Source: Bryoerythrophyllum caledonicum
Taxonomy: Eukaryota; Streptophyta; Bryopsida; Pottiales; Pottiaceae
Length of the DNA: 64,000 nt
Reading direction: 5' to 3'
Assembly: GCA_963971425.1 (NCBI GenBank)
Contig: OZ020514.1
Span: forward strand, 15,691,218-15,755,217
The notes under the pieces were generated by a model. That model ran no database searches, was not told the DNA's origin, and was given only the letters and a program-made list of their open reading frames with translations. The translations under genes and the position numbers were made by a program. Of the stretch, positions 23,500 through 35,666 are shown piece by piece (position 1 is the first letter of the stretch; every line of letters begins with the position of its first letter).

Positions 23500-23559
23500 G
23501 CCCAAAGGCTCACGTAAGGATTTCGCAACGATATAATTCAAGAGGAGCGATGTGTCAAG

Positions 23560-26240
23560 TCTTTAGAATAAATTGCGCTGTGTTATTTGTTCTCCCTCGA
23601 TGTTGCCTTCCATGGTAGGCACAGCGTAATTATCACCTAGTCATATGACGTCAATAAGTCAGTCATAGTCCCAAACATCCTCCAAATCATCTAAAAAATG
23701 TTCTTTGATGCATTCTTCACAATCAGGCATGAGCTCTCAACATTAGTAAGGTTAGATGGTATTAATTTCACCAATTCTCAACCCTCAATATAAGATTTAT
23801 TGACAATTAGTGCAATCAATGCTAAAGCAATATGCACAAAAGCATGACAATTTCCGAATAAATAGCAAGGTTGGGTCCGATATAGAGTACGAGTAGATTG
23901 AATGACGAGCTTGAGATCCTTTAACTGTTCTGAAGTCAAAATTGCATTCCCTCATGTAATCTTTTGGAATTTTCCAAACATATCCATTAGCTTACTTGAT
24001 GCTCGTCGTCTTAAAATTTGTATTTACTGGCCATGTCATCGTCTCATATAGAATTGATACTACGTCATCTGCATCCTTCTCCATGTGTCATGTAGTTCAA
24101 ATTGCCGCAAAGCATGTTTAAGAACAACACCTATATCATCTCATTCCCCCTTTCCGTGCCCTGTACCAAAATTATGGTGCAACCATTGTATAGGTTAGGA
24201 TACCTTGCAATGAAGTCAAACACTTGAGCACCCTTGAACTGGCCTACACATTTGTTAGACCATACAACATGGTGTTTTGGGCAGATACATGCATAAACAA
24301 AATTTACAAACAGATGTTGATAATTTTAAATCATTGTCAAACTGAATATTCTGTACATAGTGTATTCTTTTGGACATAGTGATGCTTTAGTTCATAGTGT
24401 GTAAGTTTATACAGTTTGTAAAATACATACATACACGTTTTTCGAACGCCGTAAAAAAATGCAATAACATATCTTGAGATTGCAGCCATTGCCACTATTG
24501 CAGTAAATTGTATTGATCAAAGAGGGATTCATGCTTCTCATTATTGGATAAATAGTAATGAGAATCCTTCACGGTATCTCGGTTTCCATTAATCCTATAC
24601 GTAATGTGTACAGAGATACTAATTTATGTTGAGCACCAATACATGCTTTGTATTTGGTCTTGAATCTCAAAAGTGTAGTTCTCTGCGTAGTCAATATGAG
24701 ACAAAATCATGTCTTCATCCAAGCATTTCATCAACAACTTGTTGAGGTGATTCTGCCACCGTGCAATGAAATTGTGCCGGACAAACTGGGGCAATTTTGA
24801 CCTCAAGTATTCAAAAAATATTGGGTGGAGGTCTCTTTGAATGCCACTACAACCTTCTTCCTTGCTTTTACCTTCGGAGTGGGTTTTATTACTTCATTCT
24901 CAAAACACTTCAATGTATGTTGTAGATGTCAAAGATTCCAAGGGAAAAATTGGCAGCATCCAAATACCACAATCATTGCACGTACCCATGACACATGACA
25001 ATGCATGCCACTCCGCATTCTCTACTTTGGAGCAAACAATCTCTTGTGAAAGTGATGTTGTTCCAACAAAAACCTTTAAATGAGCTTAACAATTTACTTC
25101 ATCAATTTGACATTGACAAATGGCACACTTGCACTTGCACTCTTAAAGGAAGAGGATTCTTTTTGTGCATCTCAAATGCGATTAAATGCTTCTCTAAGCA
25201 TATCAATCTCAAGGTGGTAGCGGCAGCAACATAAATTCCTCTCATTACAAGCTCTTACGAAATATGGCTTTAGTTTTTCAAAAGTCCTCAACTTAATTGC
25301 AACCTCGAGATGCGCTTCTACAAACCTGTTGTAAAAGGCAATGTGCATAAAAGTGAAGAAACTATAAAAAAAAACATGAGAATAAGTGAGTTCAATCCAG
25401 CCAATAATCGCACACATTTGAGTAGAGTTTTGCATAAACAAAACAACGTCTCTTATAATTCTGACAACAATTGTTAAATAAGTGGGATTTATTCTTGATC
25501 ATTGGACTTATCCACTTCTATACGGTCTCCTTCATGTTGGGGCTTATACAAGTCTCATCAATCTACCACCAGCCAACAAAGTCCTTCATTTCTTCAAATA
25601 TGCCTAGCCTCTTCTTTCTTTTTCTCAATGCAAAAGAAAGTTCTATCCAAACGCACAATCTTGCGTTGCAATGCTAACTTTAAGTAGGTAGGATTCACCT
25701 TTAAAATCTTGGACAACTTTAATGTCTGTTGCATTTCTAGATGCATTTGCAACTAGAAGTACGACCTTCCTAGCAAGCTTGTCCGTAGATTAAGCACCCT
25801 TGCCGGCCTCCAACTCCTGCTCATAATTTTACAAAAATTCAATCTGAGCCTAAGCATCTTGTTTACAAGGATATTACTCTGAAAGGATTGGCTTGATTTT
25901 CTCATATTCCAAGAAGCACTCCATAATCTTCAGCCTTGAAAATCCCATAGAACAAGCTTGCATCTTATACATGAAAAAAATCACGATCTCGGATACTATA
26001 CCGCATACTTTGCGTGAAGACACCTCACTTCTTTCCTGTCCCATTGTTGGAGGACTAGCAAGCAATCTTGACCCTTCTTCCCTCTCCACTTGCAGCTACC
26101 AACGTTCTCATTTTTGATCTACCTCCCATTCTCTCAGGCTTTGTAGAAAATCAACCTGTTCCGTAGCCCTTATACGAGGATCCTTCATCTTTGTTCCCGA
26201 ATCCCTATTGGCATTGTGGGTGTTTGCCATTGCCCGCAGC
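23560..26240 (-). pseudogene. GHGKG/DYAENY-type transposase-like gene, decayed
   Basis: By recalled pattern this matches a large protein family of plants and invertebrates that is repetitive and usually unannotated. Visible pieces, 5' to 3' on the minus strand: a charged N-terminus near 26.1-25.9 kb; TFEKLKPYFVRACNERNLCC followed by CRYH near 25.29-25.22; RHNFIARWQNHLNK near 24.78-24.74; HIDYAENYTFEIQDQIQSMY near 24.70-24.64; CVGQFKGAQVFDFIARYPNL near 24.23-24.17; a GTGHGKG motif near 24.15; and a CDFRTVKGSQARHS-like tail near 23.95-23.85. The Asp of DYAENY and acids near the later motifs would suit an RNase H-like catalytic site; this is inference. Many stops and frameshifts make it a relic. 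Confidence 0.65.
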
Positions 26241-26244
26241 AAAC

Positions 26245-28150
26245 CAACTTTGGCACGGTACAACCCTAAACTTTACAAACAAAACATGTTAAACACAAAA
26301 ACCAAAAACCTTTAAGACTCTATAAGTTGCATCAACCCTAAACTGTCTTACCTCGCGGCAATCTCAAACACACCAATTGTTGCATAACCCAATCCAATCT
26401 CGGATAGATTGTATAAGACATGCAACAAAACACAATATGCATGATGGCCACAATTTGCCCCAAATCAAATATGCCACGAGAATCTTGGAGAATCCAAATT
26501 TTGCACAGTTTGTACCAGTCGTACTCAATTATGTTTGTTGTCGAAAGATCTCAAGTTCGGCAAGGGGTGGACCGTAGTATACGGCCACCTCGACATACTA
26601 TACTAACAAAAGTCGTGAATTACTTTTTGTTGCCAGTGTTCAACTAGCCAATTCCGGTGGAAATATTGTGTTCGTATGGCAATAGCGGGAGTTTTAAATA
26701 AATGCCTCATTTTTTTAACAGTGTAGCATAGGCCAAGTAGTCATAGAGGCCATTTTCTCCATTGTCCCATGGGTTTTTATTTATACCTTTTACCTTGCAT
26801 CTTCAAATGAGTATGACTAGTATGTTTTGCTCCATGCGTCCTTTTATGTGCAACCAAATAACATGATATTTGTTGATATTATTTTTGCTACCAAATAACA
26901 TGTAATTAATTTTTCTGAATATGCTATGCCTTTTTTTGCACCTTGAAATATTGGTGTACAATGACCTAGTATCATGCTTGATATGAGAGTAAATTAATCC
27001 ATTTATTATAAAAATAAACCATACTCCCAATTTACAACATTAACATTGTTTAGTTTGTATGGAATCAGAATGGAAATTTACAAAAAAACTCATTGGGCAA
27101 TGATCTTTACTCCTAAGAGCCCATTAAACCTTCGAATGTGGATTTTTTTATTTTAGAATACAAATCTAAAATTTGAAGAGAAAAAAAATTTCTTTAGAAT
27201 TTTCTTACCACATTGTTTGGGGTCGTTGATAAGAGCTTGGTGGAGATTCTTTTTTTTGGATTCACGGTTTGAAAGTAAGTACGATGATAGTATTCAACTT
27301 TCGAGTAAATGAGAGGGACTTTGAGAAACTCCAAATGTTTTTCTAAGAGTTTCTATTGACATTGAAATTCATAAACATAGAGAATAGTAGTTTCCTTGAA
27401 GATGTCAAAACACAATCCTTGTATTTTACTTATTAAGTCAGAAGTCAAAACCAATTGAAGTAGGTTACTTATTAAGTCGGATCATTTTTTTCACAATATA
27501 AAGAGGAATGTAGCATATTCGTTTTCCTATGATGTTAATTTCCAAAATTCCACTTTGAAATTTTTCTCTAGGACATTACTAAAATCTCAGTAAAGGACAA
27601 TCTATTCCTCAATCCAACATGTAATGAAAAAATTATAGGATTCTGAATTTCAAATGGAGAGAGCAAGTACGGTAGGCACTTCCAAAAACTTTTGCTAAGA
27701 CTATCTATTGAATGTGAGATTTTAAGTAGTAGCAAGTAATATTTTTTCCCTTCATATTGTGAAAAACAAATTCTTCTCTTTAGCGTAAATTTTCTAATTG
27801 ACCATTCAGAATATCAATCTAAAACATATTAATTTCACAAAAATATTGAACACAAACTGGCAAATTTTGAACCTCCACTCCTTGAAAATGCTACACCCCG
27901 CTTCTATCCATAAAATTTGGTGAATAATGAATTAACATCATGCTCAATACAATGGTAATGGATTTACACCTTGTGTAGTGTAAAAATTTGACTCCAAATG
28001 AAGTCAAAGTTTGCTAATCCACCAAACGAAGGAAGAAAATGAACCATATGTTTGACTTTAAACACTATAATTTCTCAATCCATGTGCTCAAAGTTTATGA
28101 AATTTTGTAAGTATCTTACTTATTTAGTCGTATTTGAGATCTTTATTAAG
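26245..28150. other. AT-rich DNA without a supported gene
   Basis: Short open frames at 26.38-26.65 kb have no family signature. 26.7-28.15 kb is AT-rich with related phrases such as TACTTATTAAGTCRGA (27427 and 27468) that hint at old repeats. 28.15-28.4 kb becomes suddenly GC-rich without an identifiable gene. Confidence 0.5.
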
Positions 28151-28516
28151 GACCTCTATTGGGGGGTGAGCGGCAATTGACCAGGTTGGTCTTTCCTAGA
28201 GAAGGTCTTCACGAGCGACCTTGGAAGGGCAGCCCCTCCCGGAGGACAATCAACCAGGTGATCGGCTCCGTCGCCTCGGCGGTCGTCCTGTCAAAGGGGT
28301 CGCCCCCTGGCAACTTTCGTAGGGAAACTCCTTCTAAAAAGTGACTAGCACAGCGTCTGACCCGATCGACTCCGATCGCCCACAGCAATTGCCATGATCA
28401 TCCAACCTCAAAACCGCCACGTAGACTAGCCTTCAAAAGGATCGGTCGGCGCATTTTTAATCACTTCTAATCCTCCTTTTTGAATTGAGCATTCAAGGTT
28501 TGTCTTTTGAGACGCC

Positions 28517-29460
28517 TTGGATCAATCTTGGTCGAGGAATTTATCGTCACAAGCATTAGGTTGGGCTGATTTTTTGCGCCCTCTCGTTGTAGAGCGATGG
28601 CAAGGAGGACTGCCCAACACATGCTTGTACCATTTTACTAATACATGTTGCATCTTACCAAATGCATCGGACATTGGGTGCTTAGAGACTGAAAGGACTA
28701 TTGTGGACTGTACACGTCTTGTTTACTATAGCTTTGTTTGTTGCATTAGTTTTCAACAATGGGGAGAGAGAGAACAAGGAAAGGCAGACTTGTATTGATA
28801 TTGAAGGTCGTTGGAGCTCTAGGAGATAGTTGAAACGGAAGCCTCAAATTCTTCTGCTGGAATTTACACTAGACAACGTTATCAAGGCTCAACCAAGTTT
28901 AAGTAGGTAGAGGAGCCGTGGACTTTAACTACGGCAAGGAAGTTTGTGAAGATCTGCCACATTATTAAGGTGTTCAACAAGGATCAGTGGCCGCATAATC
29001 ACAAGAAAAATGAGATAAGCGTCGACCATTCAATTGATCCTCACTTTGTTCACCATGCTCATGAAGTGCAAAAAACGTTGTTTCCTGAGTGGGCCTTTCC
29101 AAAGGGCAAGATGAGCTACGGACTTGCCACGATGGTCTACGCAGAATTGAGATTGGATAGGAAGAGAGATTGAAAGACCTTACCTCGTGCAGAAGACTCT
29201 GCTCATGAGGCAAGTGACATCCGCGATCTATACGTGCTAAACACGGAGGAAGTGCCTACATAAGAAGGAAAATTTGGAACACATTGTATAGGAGATGCAA
29301 GCATCGTTGGCCCCGTGCTCCATACCAAGAGTAGCATAGAACTAACATCAAAGGACAATTTGGTACACGGAATTGGAAGGCACCACTCTTGATTGTGGAG
29401 CCCAAGTTTAGGGAACGATGTAGACTCGCTTGGCCCTCTTGCTACAATTGCCGCCCCTAA
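28517..29460 (+). pseudogene. Coding-like stretch upstream of the RING pseudogene, unrecognised
   Basis: Frame 2 is coding-like across 28517-29460, with stops at about 28799, 28816, 28902 and 29171. Readable parts include FVKICHIIKVFNKDQWPHNH and LFPEWAFPKGKMSYGLATMV. It is on the same strand as the coiled-coil/RING pseudogene that begins near 29590 and could be its 5' exons. I do not recognise a domain. Confidence 0.35.
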
Positions 29461-29589
29461 ACACCGCCTCTCTACTTCTGAAAGGCACCTTATATTGACC
29501 CAATTCGAGTTTAATTGAGCTGATATTACAAGGATTGTCTTTGAGCTGGACGCGTTGTCAGTAGAAGGACAAGATCAAGGCAATCCCTC

Positions 29590-31110
29590 GTCAGAGTAGA
29601 GGAGCAATTGACACAACATAACAAAAATTGTGACATAATAGAACGGGCCCTAGATGAAGGTGTGAACTACGAGTTAGACAACCTCAAGGAACGATACGAG
29701 AAACTCCGGCTAGAAAAAGGGCAGGTATTGGAGGACAAGTAGGTTGTAGAGGGGATGGTAGAGGACTTAAAGAATCACATGACTAATTTGGAGGATGTTG
29801 TAGCATTAATCCGTGCTATAATTATGAGGTTGAGAGGGAAGTTGTGAGAGGCCAATGAGAGAAGGGCTTTCTTGGAGGAGAACATTGATGCGAGCAAGAA
29901 AGAACGCAGAGACGTCCTCGTGCGCAAGATTTGTGAGTTACACGAGGAGTTGAATTTGAAAGAAGTAGATACCATGGTCTCAGAAATCACTGGAACCATT
30001 GTTATCAATGACGATGACCACTTGGTGCGCCAAGCCGAGTGTGTAGCAACAAAGCACAAACGTCATGCACGCCTTCCATCAATACTTGAACCCCCACGAC
30101 AGTCAACGGAGGATACCTTGACGTTGCCTATAGATAGTGACGGCAACCTCAACACTTGGTAGCAATAGCCGGAGGCAAGCCCTATAACTATGGACAAGAA
30201 CGTACAAACATTGTTGTCATATAGTTTAGCTGAAGAACAGATACCCTTGGAGGCCACATTGGACTCAAAGGTGGAAAAGATGGTACCAAAGATTGTCATT
30301 TGAGAAGGCAAGTGTGGACGAGAGAAGGTTTGAAGTACGTTTGAAGGAGGAGGTCCAACAACTTTGTATAAAGAGCATCTCACTTGACCACGACCTTTGC
30401 AAAGAGGAAGTAGTGGCATAAGCTTTGGAAAAGAAAGAGTCCATTATCCTTTTGCAGAAGGGAAAAGATTAACAAAAATGGGCAGAGAAGAAGCCGTGAA
30501 CGAGCTAGTTGCACAGGGAGTGCACAAGCGTGTAAACAACCTGGACGCACTGATGTTGCGCGTTGATTTGGCTTCCACCTTATTGGCTCTTTCAACCACG
30601 GTGTTGAATTGGATGGTGGTTACAGAAATAAAGGAAAAGAGGGACCAACAAGCTTGGTGTAGGCTTGTCCTTCAAGCATTGCTATGCAGCACATGCGCCA
30701 ACTATATGAAGCGTTCTTTGGACGCGGTGATTCACTCCAAAGTTATCAACTTGACAACCCACGTAACGTGTTAAAAAGATTGCAATACCATATTTGAGAG
30801 GTTGCGTCATTCAAATGAGGCCTTGACCGGCAATGGCGCAATTGACTGGTCAAATGAGCAAAAAGAGGAGTGGGTGCGGTATGCCATGGAAAAATGTGGT
30901 ATTGATTCCATGAAGGCAACCATAAGGGCGCCCGAAAGCTTTCTGGAGTGGCTTAAAGATAGAACAATGTGCTCGATCTGTCTGGAGAGATCTGGTCCAA
31001 AGGAAGCATATATGCTAGGATTTTGTATGCATGTCTTCCATCCAACATGCTTTGATAACATGGCAGACATGAATAGATTTTATCCCACGTGTTGAATGCC
31101 AAATTCTACG
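29590..31110 (+). pseudogene. Coiled-coil protein with C-terminal RING-type zinc finger, decayed
   Basis: RING proteins are E3 ubiquitin ligase components. The C-terminus (30961-31098) reads CSICLERSG, then GFCMHVFHPTC and FYPTC, which fits the Cys/His order of a RING finger except for the last CPxC pair, eroded and followed by TGA. Upstream, frame 1 carries coiled-coil-like sequence from 29590 to 30160 (EELNLKEVDTMVSEITGTI) and again from 30480 to 30770. The intervening part (30320-30480) reads in another frame (LKEEVQQLCIKSISLDHDL). In-frame stops include TAG after 29740, TGA near 29846 and TAG near 30160. A coiled-coil plus RING layout is common for plant E3 ligases. Exact identity is unknown. 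Confidence 0.55.
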
Positions 31111-31789
31111 GCAGTTATACGAGCTTTTGGGCATCATGTAAGACATGCCAACGGAATACAAATACAATTGATAGAACCTTCCACTCGACCAAGAGTCTCA
31201 CAAATTTCTCAATTACAAGTTTTGGGGTGATTCGATGAATTGGAACTCATGTGTCTGAAGGGACGGGTTATATCAATTTGAGCACCTAGATCCACAATTT
31301 TGGGTGACCAATCACTTCAAGGTTTATACCTGAGCACGAGCTTAGGACGATCCAACACAACGAGAATTATCCTGCAAAATTATTGGTGGCCAATGGTGCA
31401 AGGAGCATGATTGGTTCTTCGGGTTTCCGCCACTGCAAACACCTATGCGAGAAGACAACAATACCACGGGGGTCCAAGGGGAAAGGTACAAGAACACTCA
31501 CATTGCACGTGCTAAGGTCCTCAAGAAGCTTTTCCACGACGGATTCTTCCATAAACACAACGACCATGGCACACTCAAGATCTTCCATCCAATTTGCAAT
31601 GATGTGGATCATGCGGTTCTTGACAGCCCTCATTGTCGTCTTCGGATTCAACCTCTTCTCTCTCCATGTTGTTTGGCACCCCAATAGGCACCAATATAGA
31701 GTTGAATTGCCACTGGTTGAGCAGATGCTAGTCCATTAGGTCATGGTTGTCATCCTCGTCATTGATGGGACTCTAATCACCGCCGTCTT

Positions 31790-33510
31790 CTTAAAGAGGT
31801 CCGCCATGAGCTGAAGCATCATCCAACCCCGCTTCATTCTTGTCAACCATTGAATCGCCATCACCATCCAAATCCAAGGCCTCTTGATTATTGTTCATTT
31901 TGTACCACTCTACCTCTGCATTGTCCTTGAGCCGAGGCCTATCCATCTTCAGCTTGGAGTTCGAGTACATGTAGACGAGGTCATGGGCCCATACAATGTG
32001 CAATCGGTTCCTACTTTTAATATGCACAAAAGAGTAGTGGTTCCAATTACGCTTGCACGAGGAAGAAGACACCACCTGCGCCAACACATGATGAGCTAGG
32101 TTCCATAAATGTTTTCCACAATATCCTAGTTGGTTGCACTAGAATCCTCTTGGCTATTTACATCCCACCTGGCATTGTACGGATCAACCTTATATTGGTA
32201 CGCATGGAACTCACGAGACAATCCACCGAGCACATGCGTATTGCCGGCCGCATACGTTTATAATACTCTATGTATCGCAATCCTCGCATCGCAGTCATTG
32301 TCGAGCAACCTGTCATTGATGAGATATAGGTTCAATAGAGCTCATGCCTAGTGGAAGTCAATACGTAGCTGAGACCACCATATTTCAACACGCTCCTCCA
32401 CCTCGTTTGCAATAGAAGACAGCAACAACACTGGTTCATTTTGAAGTGACCGCATGTGCTTCTCAAGGTTTTTCATGATGACATGCACCTTGGCCATGCA
32501 AGGGCTCTTCCCGTTGAACTTCCTCTACTCGAAGACGACCTTTTTCATCCCCGCAGAGTTGTTGGTGCAGATTTGTACGACGTTGATAGGATCCACAGCC
32601 TCCACGTACTTTGTTATGATGCTCGCCACATACTTGTGGACATTAAATTCCCAAAGGTGTTTACGGACGCGAAGAACTCGTCGCCAACGTGGCAAACCAG
32701 CATAATATTATCAAGGGCCTGTTGGTCACACAACTCCATCCATCTATAGAGATGGTGCAATCAAAGTTGTGGATAAAAGACCCCATCTTTACCTTCATGT
32801 CATTAAAAAGTTCATTTATCTTCTAATCTAGTAGTTGTTTTCAAAGATTGTTGTACGATGGAGGTAGGTAGGGGCGACATAGGTCAGCAGATTCTTTGGC
32901 TGCATGTCTAAGATTTGCAGACCGGGCCACGGCAAACGGAATGTTCTGCTTGTAGAAGAACAAGGCCCATGCATGGTCCACCTTCTTTTTCATGGCCTTG
33001 GCAAAGCCGTGTTCCAATGTGGCCTGTTGTAGGGACCAGTTCCCAACACTCAAGGGTCTACTAGAGAAGGGGTCCAATTTGGAAAGGGTTGGGGTCGCTT
33101 TCTCAGATTGATTAGGAGATGTTCCACACAAATCCACTTAGCAGAGGACAGCGTGCAAAAGCAAGTGGAATTTGATAGGAGAGCGCTCCTTTCCGGCGCT
33201 TCAAGTTGCAAAACCTTTGATAAAAGGGCATGTCGATGCGACACCAGTTCCTAGCAGTTAATGAATGCATTGTAGATGAGCACGTTGGCAACCAAAATTT
33301 TGTAGGTGGCAACACCAACAGCCGTGCCATTGAAGATATATCCCACATGACCAAACATCCTTGCCAGCTTGTCCGCAAAAACATGGTCACAAAGCTTGTA
33401 AGAATCTCTTAACCATTCCAGTTCATTGCACCATGCCTTCCACTCTACCCTCATTTCTAAGAATGCCTCAAGAGTTACTTGCGCGTGCAATGGTGGTCGA
33501 CACAAGCTCG
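31790..33510 (-). pseudogene. hAT superfamily transposase (DUF659 type), decayed
   Basis: hAT transposases cut and paste DNA using an RNase H-like fold. Order on the minus strand: DHAWALFFYKQNIPFAVARS and YLPPSYNNL (33.0-32.85 kb); CTISIDGWS plus RPLIILCW (32.76-32.70 kb), the typical DGW(S/T) catalytic segment of DUF659; DPINVVQICTNNSAGMKK (32.60-32.54 kb); and the C-terminal dimerisation region VSSSSCKRNWNHYSFVH and RNRLHIVWAHDLVYMYSN (32.08-31.94 kb). The readings lie in different frames with stops between them, so it cannot be translated. The N-terminal BED finger usual in this family was not found. Terminal inverted repeats and the 8-bp target duplication were not identified. Confidence 0.8.
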
Positions 33511-35660
33511 CAACTTAATCATCATACACTTTCGACGCTCCCACAATACCAACAAGGAAAATGCAACAGCATCCAAGGACGCCACCACAACCCACCCCAC
33601 AACGCAGCTTCAGACATAGCTTTCCAAGAGGCAAACTGAACCTTCTAAAGCCAAAGGCGACCTAGAGAGTGGTCCAAAAGGACTTCACAAGCCCAATAAG
33701 TACGACTATTCCCTCCAGGACGCAAAGAATGTGGTATGGGATATCCCGAACCTAGCACTAGTGACTTGTGCCCATGTAGAGAGGTGAGAGAAATCAATGA
33801 ACACTTAAATCGGGACGGCCGGGGCAACTGAACCTATCAGGGAGGGTGACCGAGCAGCAACCGTGGCGATTGGCGATAAATGAGGTAAGGAAAGTTTAAG
33901 AATATCTCCTCCAAGTTACAGACGTCTCGCACAGCTCTCGGACAAACGTCCCGTCCTATTGCAACAACGTAGGCATCAATTAGTAATACTCAAGCATATT
34001 TTGAGGGTTTAGACCCTCAATCCTAGAAAAATTGATTAGTGATAATAGGTTCTTGTAGCATTTAGGAGTAGGAGAGTAATGTGTGATTTTTGTTCATGAT
34101 ATTTAAATGCAGCATGGTATAAAAGAACATACTTTTATTTATCTTTTTTTATATGAACTAATTTGTCTATTGAAGTGCATCTTTATAATGAAATATAGCT
34201 TTATCAATGCTTGAGTTTCATGCATTGTTGTCAAAATTCACTTTCAAAATCAATAAAGAAAGAGCATATACCTTTCAAAGTTGTGGAAATTCCTGAGTGG
34301 TACAAATATGGTGGTTTTACATATTAAAAAGGTATATTCTTAAGATTTGTAACCATTTTCTTAAACTTATTGTTGTGATATGAGATCCAAAGTTGGTTAT
34401 CTCAATAAAACGTATAGTTCTTACTCCAGTATTTATAAAATAATAAATCATGGAATTTATAAAATCTTCTTTTAATTAAAAAAGTTATCGACCTTTAAAC
34501 AAATTTATAATTGCAAATTTACAAACTTGTATTATAGAGATTCTTACTCAGTAAATTCATCATTAAATAATATTTATTCATTACATGTACAAATTATGTC
34601 CTTTGGCTTATTTCAAAGAATATAGCATGTGTGTTTTCTACTCTTTTTGTTTTCAATTGATTGGAGAATTCAAACCACGAATTTCTTCAGAAATAATATA
34701 CTAGAATCTCATTATATTCATTAATGTAGTATGTATATTTCTTTAGTTTATATTCTAAAATCCAAACTAGCACTTTTTGGAAGTGTTTTTATTGTAATTA
34801 TTGAATGATTTGATTTTAAATTTAAGTATATGCTTATATTACCCATATTTTTATTATCTGCCTTGCAGCCAAATTATTTTGTGGAATAAATGGTCCTTTA
34901 GGGGATAGATAAATCTCCTAATATCTCATCGTAAAGAGGCAGTTTTAGAGTAGATCTGTTGAAATTTAGTGAGGCCTTTAGAGTTCAAGTTAATATCTCC
35001 AACAAAAAATTTACTTCATTTCAAATGCTCTCATCCTTTAATTTGTTACTGTCCATATGAACCCAATAATTTGCTTTCGATTTAGGCAGATGTAAAAATT
35101 CAAATTGAATTTGATGGGAATGATCACTCCGATTGTAAACCTCACAAATGAAAATCCAATTCATGACTGATTCCCGCCAGATCCCACTTTCGACGTCTGA
35201 GTGACCATTTCAGGGCCTTACCACACGGGAGGGGGAGGAAGTTTCACAACTTCCTTAACATGGCACTAGTGGCACGAAAAATATTCTTTTTCTCCAACGG
35301 TGCCTGGTAGTTTTCAACGGCAATTATTGTGCCAAGTCATTGCTATGTAGATTCCAAAGCAACATCCAATGCAAATTCCAAAGCTACAAAGTTGCTCCAT
35401 GTCATTCTTGCCACTCCCCCTACTTCCTCTCATGTGGCAACCACTTGCTAATTTGAACCAATGTGAGTCATCCAACTCACTGCCTTTCCTCTCGTGTGGT
35501 TTGGCCCTTAGTAAGGTCGTTTCATACGCACCATGCTAGAGCTGAGTCCGATCTGTTCCGAAACAGGCTTCCAACATCTAAGAGATTTAGAAACAGTGCT
35601 TCTGAAATGGTCGGGTATACCATGCGGTTCAGTGGTTGACATTTCGGAAGGATGGACAAA
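33511..35660. other. No supported gene; AT-rich
   Basis: 33.5-33.95 kb may hold eroded 5' sequence of the hAT element but nothing specific. 34.0-35.1 kb is AT-rich. 35.15-35.65 kb is of mixed composition and forms the 3' flank of the methyltransferase gene. No clear terminator or polyadenylation signal can be assigned. Confidence 0.5.
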
Positions 35661-35666
35661 TGTACA

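Noticed and set aside
30063-31070. Minus-strand ORFs over the coiled-coil/RING region
   Set aside because: Shadows of the plus-strand coding-like frame; no motif.
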